Notes: generated from the sequence alone by a model not told the origin. DNA of 55,619 bases from Actinomycetes bacterium (GCA_023450335.1 JAEXHA010000015.1:1-55619), one strand, 5' to 3'; shown: positions 43,110 to 51,068, numbered from the stretch's first letter. Translations and numbers: made by a program.

Positions 43110-43771
43110 CAGGCGTCCGGCCGGTGGGTTCCGAAGGTGGGTCACGTGGTGGCGTCCGGCGGGTGGGTTCCGAGGGTGGGTCACGTGCCGGCGTCCGGCC
43201 GGTGGGTTCCGAGGGTGGGTCGCATGCCGGCATCCGCTCGATGAGTGCCGAGCGTCGGCCGCATGCCGGCATCCGACCGATGCGTGCCGAGGACTGGCCG
43301 CGCGTCGAGGCGATCCTGGCTGCCGGCATCGCGGGAGGGGAGGCGACCTTCGAGACGTCGACCCCGGCATGGGAGCATTTCGACGCGGGCAAGATCGCCG
43401 ACGCGCGCCTGGTCGCCGTCGATGCTGCGGATGACGTTGTGGGGTGGGCTGCCGCGTCGCCGGTATCGGCGCGGGCGGCGTACGGCGGCGTCATCGAACA
43501 CTCGGTGTACGTCGACCCTGCCTGCCAGGGCGGCGGCATCGGCCGGGCGCTGCTGACCGAGTTCGTCGCGGCGGCCGAGCGCGCCGGATACTGGACGGTT
43601 CAATCGAGCATCTTTCCCGAGAACACGATCAGCCTCCGCTTGCACGAGGCCGTCGGCTTCCGGGTGGTCGGCCGGCGCGAGTCGATCGCGCGCTCATTGC
43701 TCGGCCCTCACGCCGGGCGATGGCGCGACACCGTGATGGTGGAGCGACGCAGCCGGATCAACGGGGTGTGA
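43106..43771 (+). CDS. GNAT acetyltransferase, ArsN/phosphinothricin type, with repeated N-terminus
   Basis: A 221-residue protein. Residues 55-215 form a GNAT domain of the phosphinothricin/arsinothricin acetyltransferase type: IRPMRAEDWPRVEAILAAGI, ATFETSTPAWEHFD, HSVYVDPACQGGGIGRALL and GRWRDTVMVERRS. Next to an ars flavoprotein gene it may detoxify an organoarsenical antibiotic such as arsinothricin. Ahead of it are four degenerate copies of its own first 13 residues. GTG at 43106 overlaps the flavoprotein stop; internal ATGs in repeats 4 and 5 could also serve. Confidence 0.78.
   Translation: MTGVRPVGSEGGSRGGVRRVGSEGGSRAGVRPVGSEGGSHAGIRSMSAERRPHAGIRPMRAEDWPRVEAILAAGIAGGEATFETSTPAWEHFDAGKIADARLVAVDAADDVVGWAAASPVSARAAYGGVIEHSVYVDPACQGGGIGRALLTEFVAAAERAGYWTVQSSIFPENTISLRLHEAVGFRVVGRRESIARSLLGPHAGRWRDTVMVERRSRINGV
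43112..43306 (+). repeat. Five tandem 39-bp repeats at the start of the acetyltransferase gene
   Basis: Units at 43112, 43151, 43190, 43229 and 43268, each 39 bp (13 codons), starting GGCGTCCGG or GGCATCCG. The last copy encodes the true GNAT start IRPMRAEDWPR; the others are copies drifting away, in the order VRPVGSEGGSRGG, VRRVGSEGGSRAG, VRPVGSEGGSHAG, IRSMSAERRPHAG. The frame is kept throughout. Confidence 0.9.
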
Positions 43772-43860
43772 CCCGCGGCGGTGAGGTCTGCCGCGCGGCC
43801 GTGCGTCGCTTCCTCTCCAATCGCGTGTTCGATATGACGTCTCCACATGGCGACACAGTT

Positions 43861-43897
43861 TCGAACGAATGTCTGACCCCCTTGCCACAATGGAACC
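43861..43897 (+). promoter_or_regulatory. Possible LexA (SOS) box and leaderless promoter of the HNH gene
   Basis: TCGAACGAATGTCTGA (43861-43876) matches the actinobacterial SOS box TCGAACnnnnGTTCGA at 10 of 12 positions. CACAAT (43886-43891) ends six bases before the ATG, so the box covers the -35 region. Confidence 0.45.
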
Positions 43898-45538
43898 ATG
43901 ACATTCCTCGCCGAGTTGACCGAGAGGCTGCGGGTGGTCACCGACCACGCCGAGCTCGACGTCGCACCCGGCGAACTGCTTCCGGCGTTGCGTCGGCTCG
44001 ATGATGACGCAGTCGTCGCATTGATTGCAGAGGCGGCAGCCATCGCGTCCTGTGTCGAGCGACTCAAGGTCGTCGGCGCGGCCGTCGTCGCCGAACGGTC
44101 GACCACGCCCAGCGGCGGCCTGGCGGGGCGGCGCGGGTTCCGTAACCCGCTGCACCTCGTCCAAGACATCACCGGCGGCACCCGCGGCGACGCGTCGCGG
44201 ACGCTCCGGGTCGGTTCGGCTCTCCTCGACGACGGCCCGGTGGATGCCGGGGACGTGCCGCCCGGTACCGGTCGGCCGCCGGAGGGTGACGGCAGCGGGG
44301 GTGCCGACGGCTCTGGTGGCGCTGATGGCTCCGGTGGCGCTGGCGGTGGTCCGGACGGCTCTGGTGGCGGCTCGGATGCCGGCGCAGAGCGAGTTTTCAT
44401 CTGGCACGCCGAGCTGCGTGACGCGATGCTCGCCGGTGCGCTCTCAACGGCGCAGCACGATGCGATCCGCAACGGGCTGGGCGAACCCGCCGACACCGAT
44501 CGTGCGGACGAGGTGTGGGGGATCGCCGCCCAGCAGCTCATGGCCGAGGCCGCCGGTCTCACCGTGGAAGAACTCCGCAAGCACGCGCGCGCGGTGCGCG
44601 ATGCCCTCGACCCCATCGGCGCCGAAGAACGGTTCGCCGAGCGCTTCGCCGCGCGGTCGTGGCGCGAATGGACCGACGAGCACGGTCGTCACCACGCCCA
44701 CATCATCTATGACGATGAGATGGGTGCGTGGGCCGACAGCGTGATCGCCGCGGCGCTGCGCCCGCGCCGCGGCGGGCCGCGCTTCATGACCGATGCCGAG
44801 CGCGCGCAGGCTGAAGCACTGCAGGACGACGACCGCACGAACGACCAGTTGACCTACGACCTGATGATGTCGGTATTGCGAGCCGGCGCGCTGGCCACGG
44901 CCGACGACGTGTTCGGCGTGCGGCAGCCCGGCGTCCGTCTCGTCACGGTGAAGGACCTCATCGGGCGCCGTGACATGTTCGGCCGGCTCGTGGCCATCGC
45001 GAACCTCCAAGACGGTGGCGAGGCCCTGCCCGGCTCGGTCCTCGATGCGGCGCTGTGCAACACCGGAACGCTCGAGATCACCGTCTCATCGTGCGGCAAG
45101 CCCCTCGATGTGGGTCGCGAGAAGCGATTGTTCACTGCGGCCCAAAAGCAGGCGTTGGCAATCCGCGACGGGGGCTGCATGTGGCCCGGCTGCAACATGC
45201 GGGCCTCGTACTGCGAGTCGCACCACACCACCCCGTGGTCCGAGGGTGGCACCACGGACGTCGATCACGGCGTGCTGCTGTGCCGATTCCACCACCTTCT
45301 GCTGCATAACGAGGGGTGGCGCATCACGCGCGACGACGTCCGCGGGGTGTTCGTGCTGCATTCACCCACGGGGGAGCACACCACGCTCCGCTCGAAGTCT
45401 CCGCTGCGGTGGGCCTGGAGCGCACCGCCCGACCGATCCGGCTGGCGTACGCCGCCATCGGTGCGCGATGCGGATTCGTGCACCCCACCAGGCCGCAGGG
45501 CGGTAGGAGCGAACGGACCACCTCTGTTGCTCGAGTGA
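43898..45538 (+). CDS. DUF222 / HNH endonuclease (13E12 repeat family)
   Basis: A 546-residue protein. DUF222 spans roughly residues 10-400, broken by a Gly/Ser/Asp linker (GSGGADGSGGADGSGG) near 131-155. The HNH domain at 425-475 reads CMWPGCNMRASYCESHHTTP, then WSEGGTTDVDHGVLLCRFHH, with two CxxC-like zinc pairs. Members are the 13E12 family, present in many copies in actinobacteria, and some are DNA-damage inducible. It may be a selfish or defence-related nuclease. The proline/arginine-rich end leads into an 18-bp repeat array. Confidence 0.9.
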   Translation: MTFLAELTERLRVVTDHAELDVAPGELLPALRRLDDDAVVALIAEAAAIASCVERLKVVGAAVVAERSTTPSGGLAGRRGFRNPLHLVQDITGGTRGDASRTLRVGSALLDDGPVDAGDVPPGTGRPPEGDGSGGADGSGGADGSGGAGGGPDGSGGGSDAGAERVFIWHAELRDAMLAGALSTAQHDAIRNGLGEPADTDRADEVWGIAAQQLMAEAAGLTVEELRKHARAVRDALDPIGAEERFAERFAARSWREWTDEHGRHHAHIIYDDEMGAWADSVIAAALRPRRGGPRFMTDAERAQAEALQDDDRTNDQLTYDLMMSVLRAGALATADDVFGVRQPGVRLVTVKDLIGRRDMFGRLVAIANLQDGGEALPGSVLDAALCNTGTLEITVSSCGKPLDVGREKRLFTAAQKQALAIRDGGCMWPGCNMRASYCESHHTTPWSEGGTTDVDHGVLLCRFHHLLLHNEGWRITRDDVRGVFVLHSPTGEHTTLRSKSPLRWAWSAPPDRSGWRTPPSVRDADSCTPPGRRAVGANGPPLLLE

Positions 45539-45553
45539 GTGGTGTCGATCATC

Positions 45554-45697
45554 GTTGCCGCACGTGTTGTTGTTGCCGCGCGTGTTGTTGTTGCCGCGCG
45601 TGTTGTTGATGCCGCACCTGTCGTCGATATCGCACCTGTTGTCGATATCGCACCTGTTGTCGACGTCGCACCTGTCGTCGATGCCGCACCTGTTATT
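45554..45697. repeat. Eight tandem 18-bp repeats
   Basis: Eight units from 45554, in two sub-families: three of the GTTGCCGCRCGTGTTGTT type and five of the GATATCGCACCTGTYGTC type. It lies just after the HNH gene stop, in the gap before the convergent NlpC/P60-like gene. All six frames are repetitive peptide; no ribosome site supports translation. Confidence 0.85.
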
Positions 45698-45760
45698 GGC
45701 ACCGTGGCCGTTCCGGACGTCGTGCGTCCTGCCGCCGGAACGACGCCGCCCGAGCACGGG

Positions 45761-46273
45761 TCAGGGCATGCGGAACCCGGAACCGAACCGCTCAGCCTGC
45801 ATGCGCGCGGCCGCGTCGACGGCATTCTCATCCCAATCGCGTGGACTGGCCCCCTCCATCACGCGGGTCAACGGCGTCCAGCCGACCCAACGCATCGGCT
45901 CCCAGCCCGGAGCCGGCGTCAGCGACTCGAGCGCACGGTAATGGTCGATGCGCACACGATCCCAGGCGTGCACGACGCGACCGTCGCCGAGACTCAGCCC
46001 GACGTGACCCCAATCGCGACGCACGCCGAACAATTCGCCGACGCTCTCGTAGAAGGCCAGCGCATGAATCGGCGGAGCATCCGTGTGGATCGAGGCGTCG
46101 TACAGGCGCGCAGACTCCGCCGCATCATCACCGCCGAGGATCTCCAGCCCGTTGGCTCGTTCGATGGCATCCTCCACGAAGGCGAGGCATCGCGTCGCGT
46201 ACGAGGTGGAGCCTTCGTGCTCGAGAGCCCAGGCAAGGGCATTCGAGCCCAAGATCGTCATGTCCCTGATCAT
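45761..46273 (-). CDS. NlpC/P60- or CHAP-like papain-fold protein
   Basis: A 170-residue protein with the papain-like amidase pattern: a Cys (ATRCLAFVEDA, near residue 29) and a His in RRDWGHVGLSLGDGRVVHAW. Proteins with this fold cut peptidoglycan stem peptides or act as amidases, but no signal peptide is present, so the site of action is unclear. ATG 46273 lies eight bases after TAGCCT on the minus strand. Confidence 0.7.
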   Translation of the reverse strand: MIRDMTILGSNALAWALEHEGSTSYATRCLAFVEDAIERANGLEILGGDDAAESARLYDASIHTDAPPIHALAFYESVGELFGVRRDWGHVGLSLGDGRVVHAWDRVRIDHYRALESLTPAPGWEPMRWVGWTPLTRVMEGASPRDWDENAVDAAARMQAERFGSGFRMP

Positions 46274-46319
46274 CGGAGATCAGGCTAGCGAGGCCACAGG
46301 TCACAGCGGAGAAAAATCG

Positions 46320-46341
46320 GCGGAGGATAGGGGATTCGAAC
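46320..46341. other. attL, duplicated 3' end of tRNA-Ser
   Basis: A 22-bp sequence beginning GCGGAGGATAGGGG, identical to 55045-55066. Only the acceptor/T-arm part is present; the rest of a tRNA does not follow, so this is an attachment site and not a tRNA gene. Confidence 0.9.
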
Positions 46342-46447
46342 TGTCTCCCCTGTGGACACATTGACACGCACCGGGGCGCCTCGTTCCCAGTGATTGCAAG
46401 GGTTTCGCGCGTGCTGTCCTCAGCGCGCACGCGGCGCGATTCGGCTT

Positions 46448-46482
46448 CATGCAACGCCGGTGTTGCATGGGCCGTTGCATGG
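46448..46482. repeat. Candidate integrase arm sites, left end
   Basis: CATGCAAC and GTTGCATG form a perfect inverted pair (46448-46469), and another GTTGCATG follows at 46474-46481. The same word recurs near the right end of the element. Confidence 0.55.
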
Positions 46483-46496
46483 AAAGGGAGCAAGGG

Positions 46497-46808
46497 ATGG
46501 AAATGAACGTTCAGCTACCGACGATCGATTGCCCGATCGAGTGGTGCTCAGGGAACCGCAACGAGCACGGCGGGTTTGGTGATCCACCGGAGGAGTGGCT
46601 GCACACGGATGGGGCCGGCACCGACGTCGGCCACGGTGCCGTTCTGTACCGCAGCCGGCTCGGCAGCGGCCCCGACAAGTGGCAAGTGGCTATTGGCGAC
46701 GTCATGTGCGCGGGCGCGGAGTCGCCGGCGCAGATCGCGCAGATCTTCGGCGACATCAGCCGTCGTATCGATCAGGCGGAGGGGGTGTCAGGTGATGCTC
46801 TCCACTGA
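46497..46808 (+). CDS. DUF6907-like small protein
   Basis: A 103-residue protein with CPIEWCSGNRNEHGGFGDPP near the N-terminus followed by His (WLHTD), the Cys/His pattern of DUF6907 proteins common on actinobacterial mobile elements. The C-terminal AESPAQIAQIFGDISRRIDQA is also like that family. The start follows GGGAGCAAGGG. It overlaps the recombinase gene start. Function unknown. Confidence 0.7.
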   Translation: MEMNVQLPTIDCPIEWCSGNRNEHGGFGDPPEEWLHTDGAGTDVGHGAVLYRSRLGSGPDKWQVAIGDVMCAGAESPAQIAQIFGDISRRIDQAEGVSGDALH

Positions 46809-48102
46809 GGTGCGCTCGACAGAGGTGTTGTTGGCGGAGTATCGATCGCAGCTGACCCTGGATTACTCGCCCAGCACCGTGAAGACCCGGCTCACGTATG
46901 CTCGCCAACTCGCGGCCACGCTGGACCCGCTCGAGGCCACGGCTGACGAGATTGACGCATGGCTGACGTCGCGAGACTGGGCGCCGGAGACGTTCAACAA
47001 CGCGCTCACAAGCCTCAAGCTGTTCTTCGGCTGGATGGTTGCCAATGGCCACCGCCACGACGATCCCGCCGAGCTCCTGCGCAACGTGCCGCTGTATCGC
47101 CCTCGCAAGGTCCAGCCGCGCAGGGTTCGAGGGCGAGTGTCGGATCACGACGGCGAACTACTCAAGGCATTCGGCCTGTACCTCGAGCGCCGCGGATACT
47201 CACCCGAGACGGTCAGGTCCCGTCTGAGCTACGTGCGACGACTTCTCCATGAGATTGACCCGCATGAGGCCAGCGGGTTCGAGATTGAGGAGTGGGTTTA
47301 TGCACAAGGCTGGAAACCGAACTCGGTCAACGGCGCAATCACGGCCATCCGGAAGTTCTTCAAGTGGATGGCTGACGCCGGCCATAGGAGCGACAATCCC
47401 GCTCACAGCATCGAGACGATCGCTGTGCGGTTCAAGCGACCCCGCATCGCCGATGAAGACGCCATCGTGCGCGGGCTCGCCGAGTCAGACCTTGAGACGC
47501 AGGTGATGATTCTCCTTGCCGCCGAGTGCGGATTACGGCGCGCTGAGATAGCACGGGTTCACCGCGACGACATTCGGGATGGCTGGTTGACCGTGCACGG
47601 TAAGGGCGGGCGGGAGAGGACTGTGCGATTGACGCCGAGTCTCTTGGCGCGCATCCCTCTGTTGGAGGGGTGGGGGTATTTGTTTCCCGGGCGAGAGAAG
47701 CTCGCGGCGCGCACGCACGGCACGGACGCGATGTTCCAGGCGGGTTGTCAGGGCGATGACTGCCCCGGTCACCCCACGCACGGTTTCAGCTGCCGTCGCG
47801 CGCATAACGATGCGCAGGCACGCTACCGAGCGGGCTTGCGGGCCGATCGTCGTGACGGGAGCCGGCACGTCGACCCCAATACGGTGGGCACGAGAATCCG
47901 CCGCGCGGTCGGCAACCCGCACTCGCTCCGCCACCGGGCCGCGACGGCGGTGTATCGGGGGACGGGCAACAACATCAGGGTGACACAGGAGTTTCTCGGA
48001 CACGCGTCGCCGGCCATGACGGCACGGTACGTGCATGTGAACTCGCACGACCTCGAGCTGGCGGCGACGGCCGCACAGCTTCTCCCCGGGCTGCGGACCT
48101 GA
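46792..48102 (+). CDS. Tyrosine recombinase with duplicated core-binding domain
   Basis: About 436 residues. Two SAM-like core-binding domains occur in tandem (about 10-100 and 118-215): YSPSTVKTRLTYARQL...W and YSPETVRSRLSYVRRL...W, roughly 32 identities in 70. The catalytic domain follows with Arg in CGLRRAEIARV, Lys in HGKGGRERTVRL, HSLRHRAATAVY, and LGHASPAMTARYVHVN holding the tyrosine nucleophile, so it looks active. An insertion before the HxxR box has Cys/His pairs (GCQGDDCPGHPTHGFSCRRAH) that may bind zinc. GTG 46792 or ATG 46795 both fit GGAGGGGG upstream. Confidence 0.85.
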   Translation: MMLSTEVRSTEVLLAEYRSQLTLDYSPSTVKTRLTYARQLAATLDPLEATADEIDAWLTSRDWAPETFNNALTSLKLFFGWMVANGHRHDDPAELLRNVPLYRPRKVQPRRVRGRVSDHDGELLKAFGLYLERRGYSPETVRSRLSYVRRLLHEIDPHEASGFEIEEWVYAQGWKPNSVNGAITAIRKFFKWMADAGHRSDNPAHSIETIAVRFKRPRIADEDAIVRGLAESDLETQVMILLAAECGLRRAEIARVHRDDIRDGWLTVHGKGGRERTVRLTPSLLARIPLLEGWGYLFPGREKLAARTHGTDAMFQAGCQGDDCPGHPTHGFSCRRAHNDAQARYRAGLRADRRDGSRHVDPNTVGTRIRRAVGNPHSLRHRAATAVYRGTGNNIRVTQEFLGHASPAMTARYVHVNSHDLELAATAAQLLPGLRT

Positions 48103-48184
48103 TCCGGTGTGCTCGCGGGGCCGGGGCGGCGCATCGCGCTCTCGGCCCCCCCGGGCAGGCCTGACGGGCTGGGCAAGCTGCGTG

Positions 48185-48239
48185 CCACGACGGGGAGCGC
48201 CATCACCGTCACCTTTGTCTGACGCGCCCCCCGTCGTGG
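48185..48239. terminator. Large inverted repeat between convergent genes
   Basis: CCACGACGGGG (48185-48195) pairs with CCCCGTCGTGG (48229-48239), loop 33 nt. It lies between the recombinase stop and the end of the minus-strand unit and could end transcription from both sides. Confidence 0.5.
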
Positions 48240-48262
48240 GGTCTAGCTGGCCGCCGAGGGTG

Positions 48263-48583
48263 CTACTGCACCTCTCCGGCAAGCAGTCGATGCCGCAGGT
48301 CGAAGATGACCACATCGCGGTCGACGTTGAGACGTTCGGCCGCGTAGTCGATCGCCGCGGCGAGGACTACGGTGGCGGGGGCGAGAAGCGGGGATGGGTC
48401 GACGGAGCCGCCCACGATATCGCCGGTTTCGGTATCCACGCGCAGTCCGTTGACCTCGAGCTGCAGCCCACCGAACTGCGAGTATGCGGGGCCGAAGGTA
48501 CAAGCCGGTGTGAAGGCGGCGGCGAGGTCGAGGAACGCCGCCATCACGTCGCCCACTTCCATAGCTGGGTTCCCGGTACTCAC
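48263..48583 (-). CDS. 106-residue element protein after the tape-measure gene
   Basis: A small soluble protein (MAAFLDLAAAFTPACTFGPA, NGLRVDTETGDIVGGSVDPS, DRDVVIFDLRHRLLAGEVQ). GTG at 48583 overlaps the stop of the tape-measure-like gene (GTGA), so both are co-translated. I recognise no family; position after a tape-measure gene suggests a tail-assembly partner, but this is only inference. Confidence 0.65.
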   Translation of the reverse strand: MSTGNPAMEVGDVMAAFLDLAAAFTPACTFGPAYSQFGGLQLEVNGLRVDTETGDIVGGSVDPSPLLAPATVVLAAAIDYAAERLNVDRDVVIFDLRHRLLAGEVQ

Positions 48584-49800
48584 TCCCACATCCGTCCCCG
48601 CGTCGGGAGCACGTTGACGTGCATCGTCTTCGTCGGCGGCCTGTAGTTGCGCACCGCTCGGTCGTCCACGGTCACTCTCACTTTCGCGTCGGGGAGGCTG
48701 TAGATCTTCTTCTCGATCGCGTCGACGTCGGTCGTCGCCTGCTTGGTTTCGGCGTCGATGTAGATCGTGGTGCCGTCCGGGAGGGTTGTGATCGAGTCGC
48801 CGAACTTGTCGACTTTCTTGGTCGCGCCGGCCGTGTTCTGGGCCAGGTCGCGGAGGAAGTAGCTGTAGGTGTCCGCTTGGTCTGCGCCATTCTTCATTGC
48901 TTGGGTGTGCTCGTCGAGGCGTTCTTTCGCCTTGGCGTACTCCTGCTCGAGCGGGGTGATGGAGAGCAGCGCGGAACCGTTCGCCTCGGCGAGCTCTTGC
49001 GCCTGTGCTGCGTCCTTCGCCGCTGCGACCCGCTTCCGTTCGACGGCCGCGGCTACCTCGTCGATAGCGGCGGCGGAGCCGGACAGGGCCGCGAGGGCCG
49101 TGGCTTCGGACACTCCCCATAGCTTGGTGTTCTCTGCCAACTCGTCGTAGTTGTTCGTGAGAATGTCCTGGCCCTTGGCGACGATCTGGGCGGTCGACAG
49201 TACCTGCGAGCCGGCTTCGATGAATGTCGCGGCCCAGTCTGCCGACTTCTCCTTGAGGCGCTCCTGGGCCTCGCTGGCGTCGTCGAACGCGGCGATGAGC
49301 AGGCCCAGGCCGGCCGCACCGGCGGCGGTCGCGACGAGGCCGGGGATGCCTCCGAGAGCGCCGGAGCCGGCAAGCCCGCCGAGAGTGTCCTGTGCGATCT
49401 GGGGGAGGTCTTCGAGGTCGCCGCGGAAGGACGAGAATGTCTCTCCGAGGTTGCTGCGCAGTTCATCGGATACCTCCGATCCGGCGTCGCTCAGCTTGCG
49501 GAAGCTGCGCCCGCCGTTGTCACCGACCTTCTCGACGGCGTCGTCGGCTTTCTTCGCGTCGCGTACGAGGTCGCGGAAGCTGCGCTCCATTTTGTCGGCG
49601 GCGCGGTCGACGTCGCGAGCGGCGTCCTTGCCGGCGTCGCCGATGTCGTCGATCGCGCGTTCGGTCTTGTCGCCGCTGAGCTTCGCGTCGCGGGCGAGGT
49701 CGTCGAGCGCGTCGCTGATGTCGTCGACGGACGCGCCGCCCTTCCGCATTTCGGAGACGAGCTGTCGCGTGTTCGCGAGGATGTCGAGCTTGAGTGCCAT
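48580..49800 (-). CDS. Tail tape-measure-like protein, 406 residues
   Basis: Shows the usual tape-measure layout: start MALKLDILANTRQLVSEMRK, a long helical, charged N-terminal half (DDISDALDDLARDAKLSGDK), a Gly/Ala-rich hydrophobic stretch (GGIPGLVATAAGAAGLGLLI, near residues 150-175), more helix, and the common ending VTVDDRAVRNYRPP. Typical siphophage tape measures have 700-2000 residues, so this one is very short. It stands with no other tail gene. The start is ATG at 49800 after GAAAGG; the frame to 49851 runs through a hairpin. Confidence 0.75.
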   Translation of the reverse strand: MALKLDILANTRQLVSEMRKGGASVDDISDALDDLARDAKLSGDKTERAIDDIGDAGKDAARDVDRAADKMERSFRDLVRDAKKADDAVEKVGDNGGRSFRKLSDAGSEVSDELRSNLGETFSSFRGDLEDLPQIAQDTLGGLAGSGALGGIPGLVATAAGAAGLGLLIAAFDDASEAQERLKEKSADWAATFIEAGSQVLSTAQIVAKGQDILTNNYDELAENTKLWGVSEATALAALSGSAAAIDEVAAAVERKRVAAAKDAAQAQELAEANGSALLSITPLEQEYAKAKERLDEHTQAMKNGADQADTYSYFLRDLAQNTAGATKKVDKFGDSITTLPDGTTIYIDAETKQATTDVDAIEKKIYSLPDAKVRVTVDDRAVRNYRPPTKTMHVNVLPTRGRMWE

Positions 49801-49823
49801 GCTGTGTGCCTTTCTGAGGGGAT

Positions 49824-49855
49824 GGGGGTGCGGGTGAGGAAAGCCCCGCACCCCC
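49824..49855 (-). terminator. Strong hairpin between the two minus-strand units of the element
   Basis: GGGGGTGCGGG (49824-49834) and CCCGCACCCCC (49845-49855) form an 11-bp perfect stem with a 10-nt loop, between the 187-residue gene and the tape-measure-like gene. No T-run. It could attenuate read-through into the tape-measure unit. Confidence 0.6.
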
Positions 49856-49901
49856 GGTCTATGGGTGCCCTACGACGGATCGGAGAGTGGATGCAGCGGA
49901 C

Positions 49902-50465
49902 TCACCAGGAGTCCCTGACGCGGACGGGGGTTTGTCGCCATGCCTTGTACTCCGTCTGCGCCTTCTCGAAGCAGTCCTCGCACATGTGGTGCTGGTCGAG
50001 GTTGGCGTAGCCGGATTCGTGCGTTCTGAGGCCGTTCCGCTTCCTCTGGCAGAAGGGGCAGACGCGCTGTCGTGTGATCTGCTGCACGTCGAGGTCCAAC
50101 TCACCGACTGCGCGCTGCGCGTCGCGAAGTGCGGTCTGAGCTCGCGTCAGCACCTGGCGCAGTGCCTCGGCGTGGATGGCGTCTGCTCGCAGCGCGTCAC
50201 GCCCACCGGGGTAACGCTCGGGGTCGGCGATGTACTCGCGGAAGGCGACGCTCTGCGCGTCGTTCCCTTGCATTGTCAGCACGACCTTGTCTGCCCAGAC
50301 CGCGAAGTGCGATCGCTCGAGGCGCTCCGTCTCGCCGGCGGCGAGGGCCGCGTATTCTTCGGCGTACCAGTCTTTGAAGGCGAGCACCTCGGCGGCGTGC
50401 TCGTCTGATGGAGTCGCGGCGTTCTGCTCCGCGACGGACGATGTCGTATCGCTGTCGGTGTTCAT
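49902..50465 (-). CDS. Zinc-ribbon protein of unknown function
   Basis: A 187-residue protein. The N-terminal two-thirds are helical; near 137-167 a CPFCQRK...HHMCEDCF pair of CxxC knuckles forms a likely zinc ribbon. The start codon is directly after the stop of the HNH gene, with GAAGGAGA as ribosome site. Probably a nucleic-acid binding protein of the element; no family recognised. Confidence 0.7.
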   Translation of the reverse strand: MNTDSDTTSSVAEQNAATPSDEHAAEVLAFKDWYAEEYAALAAGETERLERSHFAVWADKVVLTMQGNDAQSVAFREYIADPERYPGGRDALRADAIHAEALRQVLTRAQTALRDAQRAVGELDLDVQQITRQRVCPFCQRKRNGLRTHESGYANLDQHHMCEDCFEKAQTEYKAWRQTPVRVRDSW

Positions 50466-51068
50466 TCAGAGGTCTCCTTCGGATTGTGGGTGGTTTGGTC
50501 CGGCTCGGTGGGTCGAGCGGGACTTCTCGCGACGCCGTTGCGCCTCAAGTCGCTTGCGCGCGTTGTACGCCTCGCGGGCCGCTGGATCGGCGGTGAGCTG
50601 TGCGTGCCGTCTGCGGTGATAGTCGCGTTGCCGCGCCCGGTACGCCTCGCGTGCGCTCTCGTCGTGGCGGTAGCCGGCGCCGTAGTCGCGGCGGGTCCCG
50701 CGGCCGTGGCAGGGGCGGCACAGGGCGACGTAGTCGGCGGGGTTGGGTGACCAGGCGAGCGTGCTCGTGTGGCGGCGCCCGTCGCGGGTCCATCGGCGTT
50801 GCCCGCGTATCTCCCGCGGTGAATCGCCGACGTAGGCCCACTGCTCGGCGGGCTCCCCACAGCCTGAGCACAACCATCCAGCGGCGGCGCCTCGCGCGCT
50901 CCGGACGCGGCTGTGGGCGGCTTCGTACGTGCATGGCGTCGCGTAGATTTCCGCGAGTCGACGGCGGCGCGGGGCGCTCTTGCGAGCGTCGTAGCAGCGT
51001 TGGCACTCGCCCGTCGCCCGGTAGAGGGAGGGCTGCCCGCAGCCGCACAGCTGTGCCGGAGCGCTCAT
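50466..51068 (-). CDS. HNH/endonuclease VII-like zinc protein
   Basis: A 200-residue protein with several CxxC pairs: CGCGQ near residue 9, CQRCYDARK, WLCSGCGEPAEQW and YVALCRPCHGRGTRRDY, the last being the HNH-type zinc/active site. This layout is common in actinophage HNH nucleases. The C-terminal 60 residues are basic and coiled (RARQRDYHRRRHAQL), suiting DNA binding. ATG follows GGTGGAGAG. Confidence 0.75.
   Translation of the reverse strand: MSAPAQLCGCGQPSLYRATGECQRCYDARKSAPRRRRLAEIYATPCTYEAAHSRVRSARGAAAGWLCSGCGEPAEQWAYVGDSPREIRGQRRWTRDGRRHTSTLAWSPNPADYVALCRPCHGRGTRRDYGAGYRHDESAREAYRARQRDYHRRRHAQLTADPAAREAYNARKRLEAQRRREKSRSTHRAGPNHPQSEGDL

Noticed and set aside
43112..43306. 39-bp repeats as a CRISPR array
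   Set aside because: No spacers; the repeats are coding and derive from the GNAT start.
45554..45697. 18-bp repeats as a CRISPR array
   Set aside because: The units are contiguous with no unique spacers, and no cas gene is near.
45539..46288. A 249-codon plus-strand frame starting in the 18-bp repeats
   Set aside because: It begins with a simple repeat peptide and then runs antisense to the NlpC/P60-like gene.
46320..46341. A second tRNA gene
   Set aside because: Only 22 bp of the acceptor/T-arm are present; it is the left attachment site.
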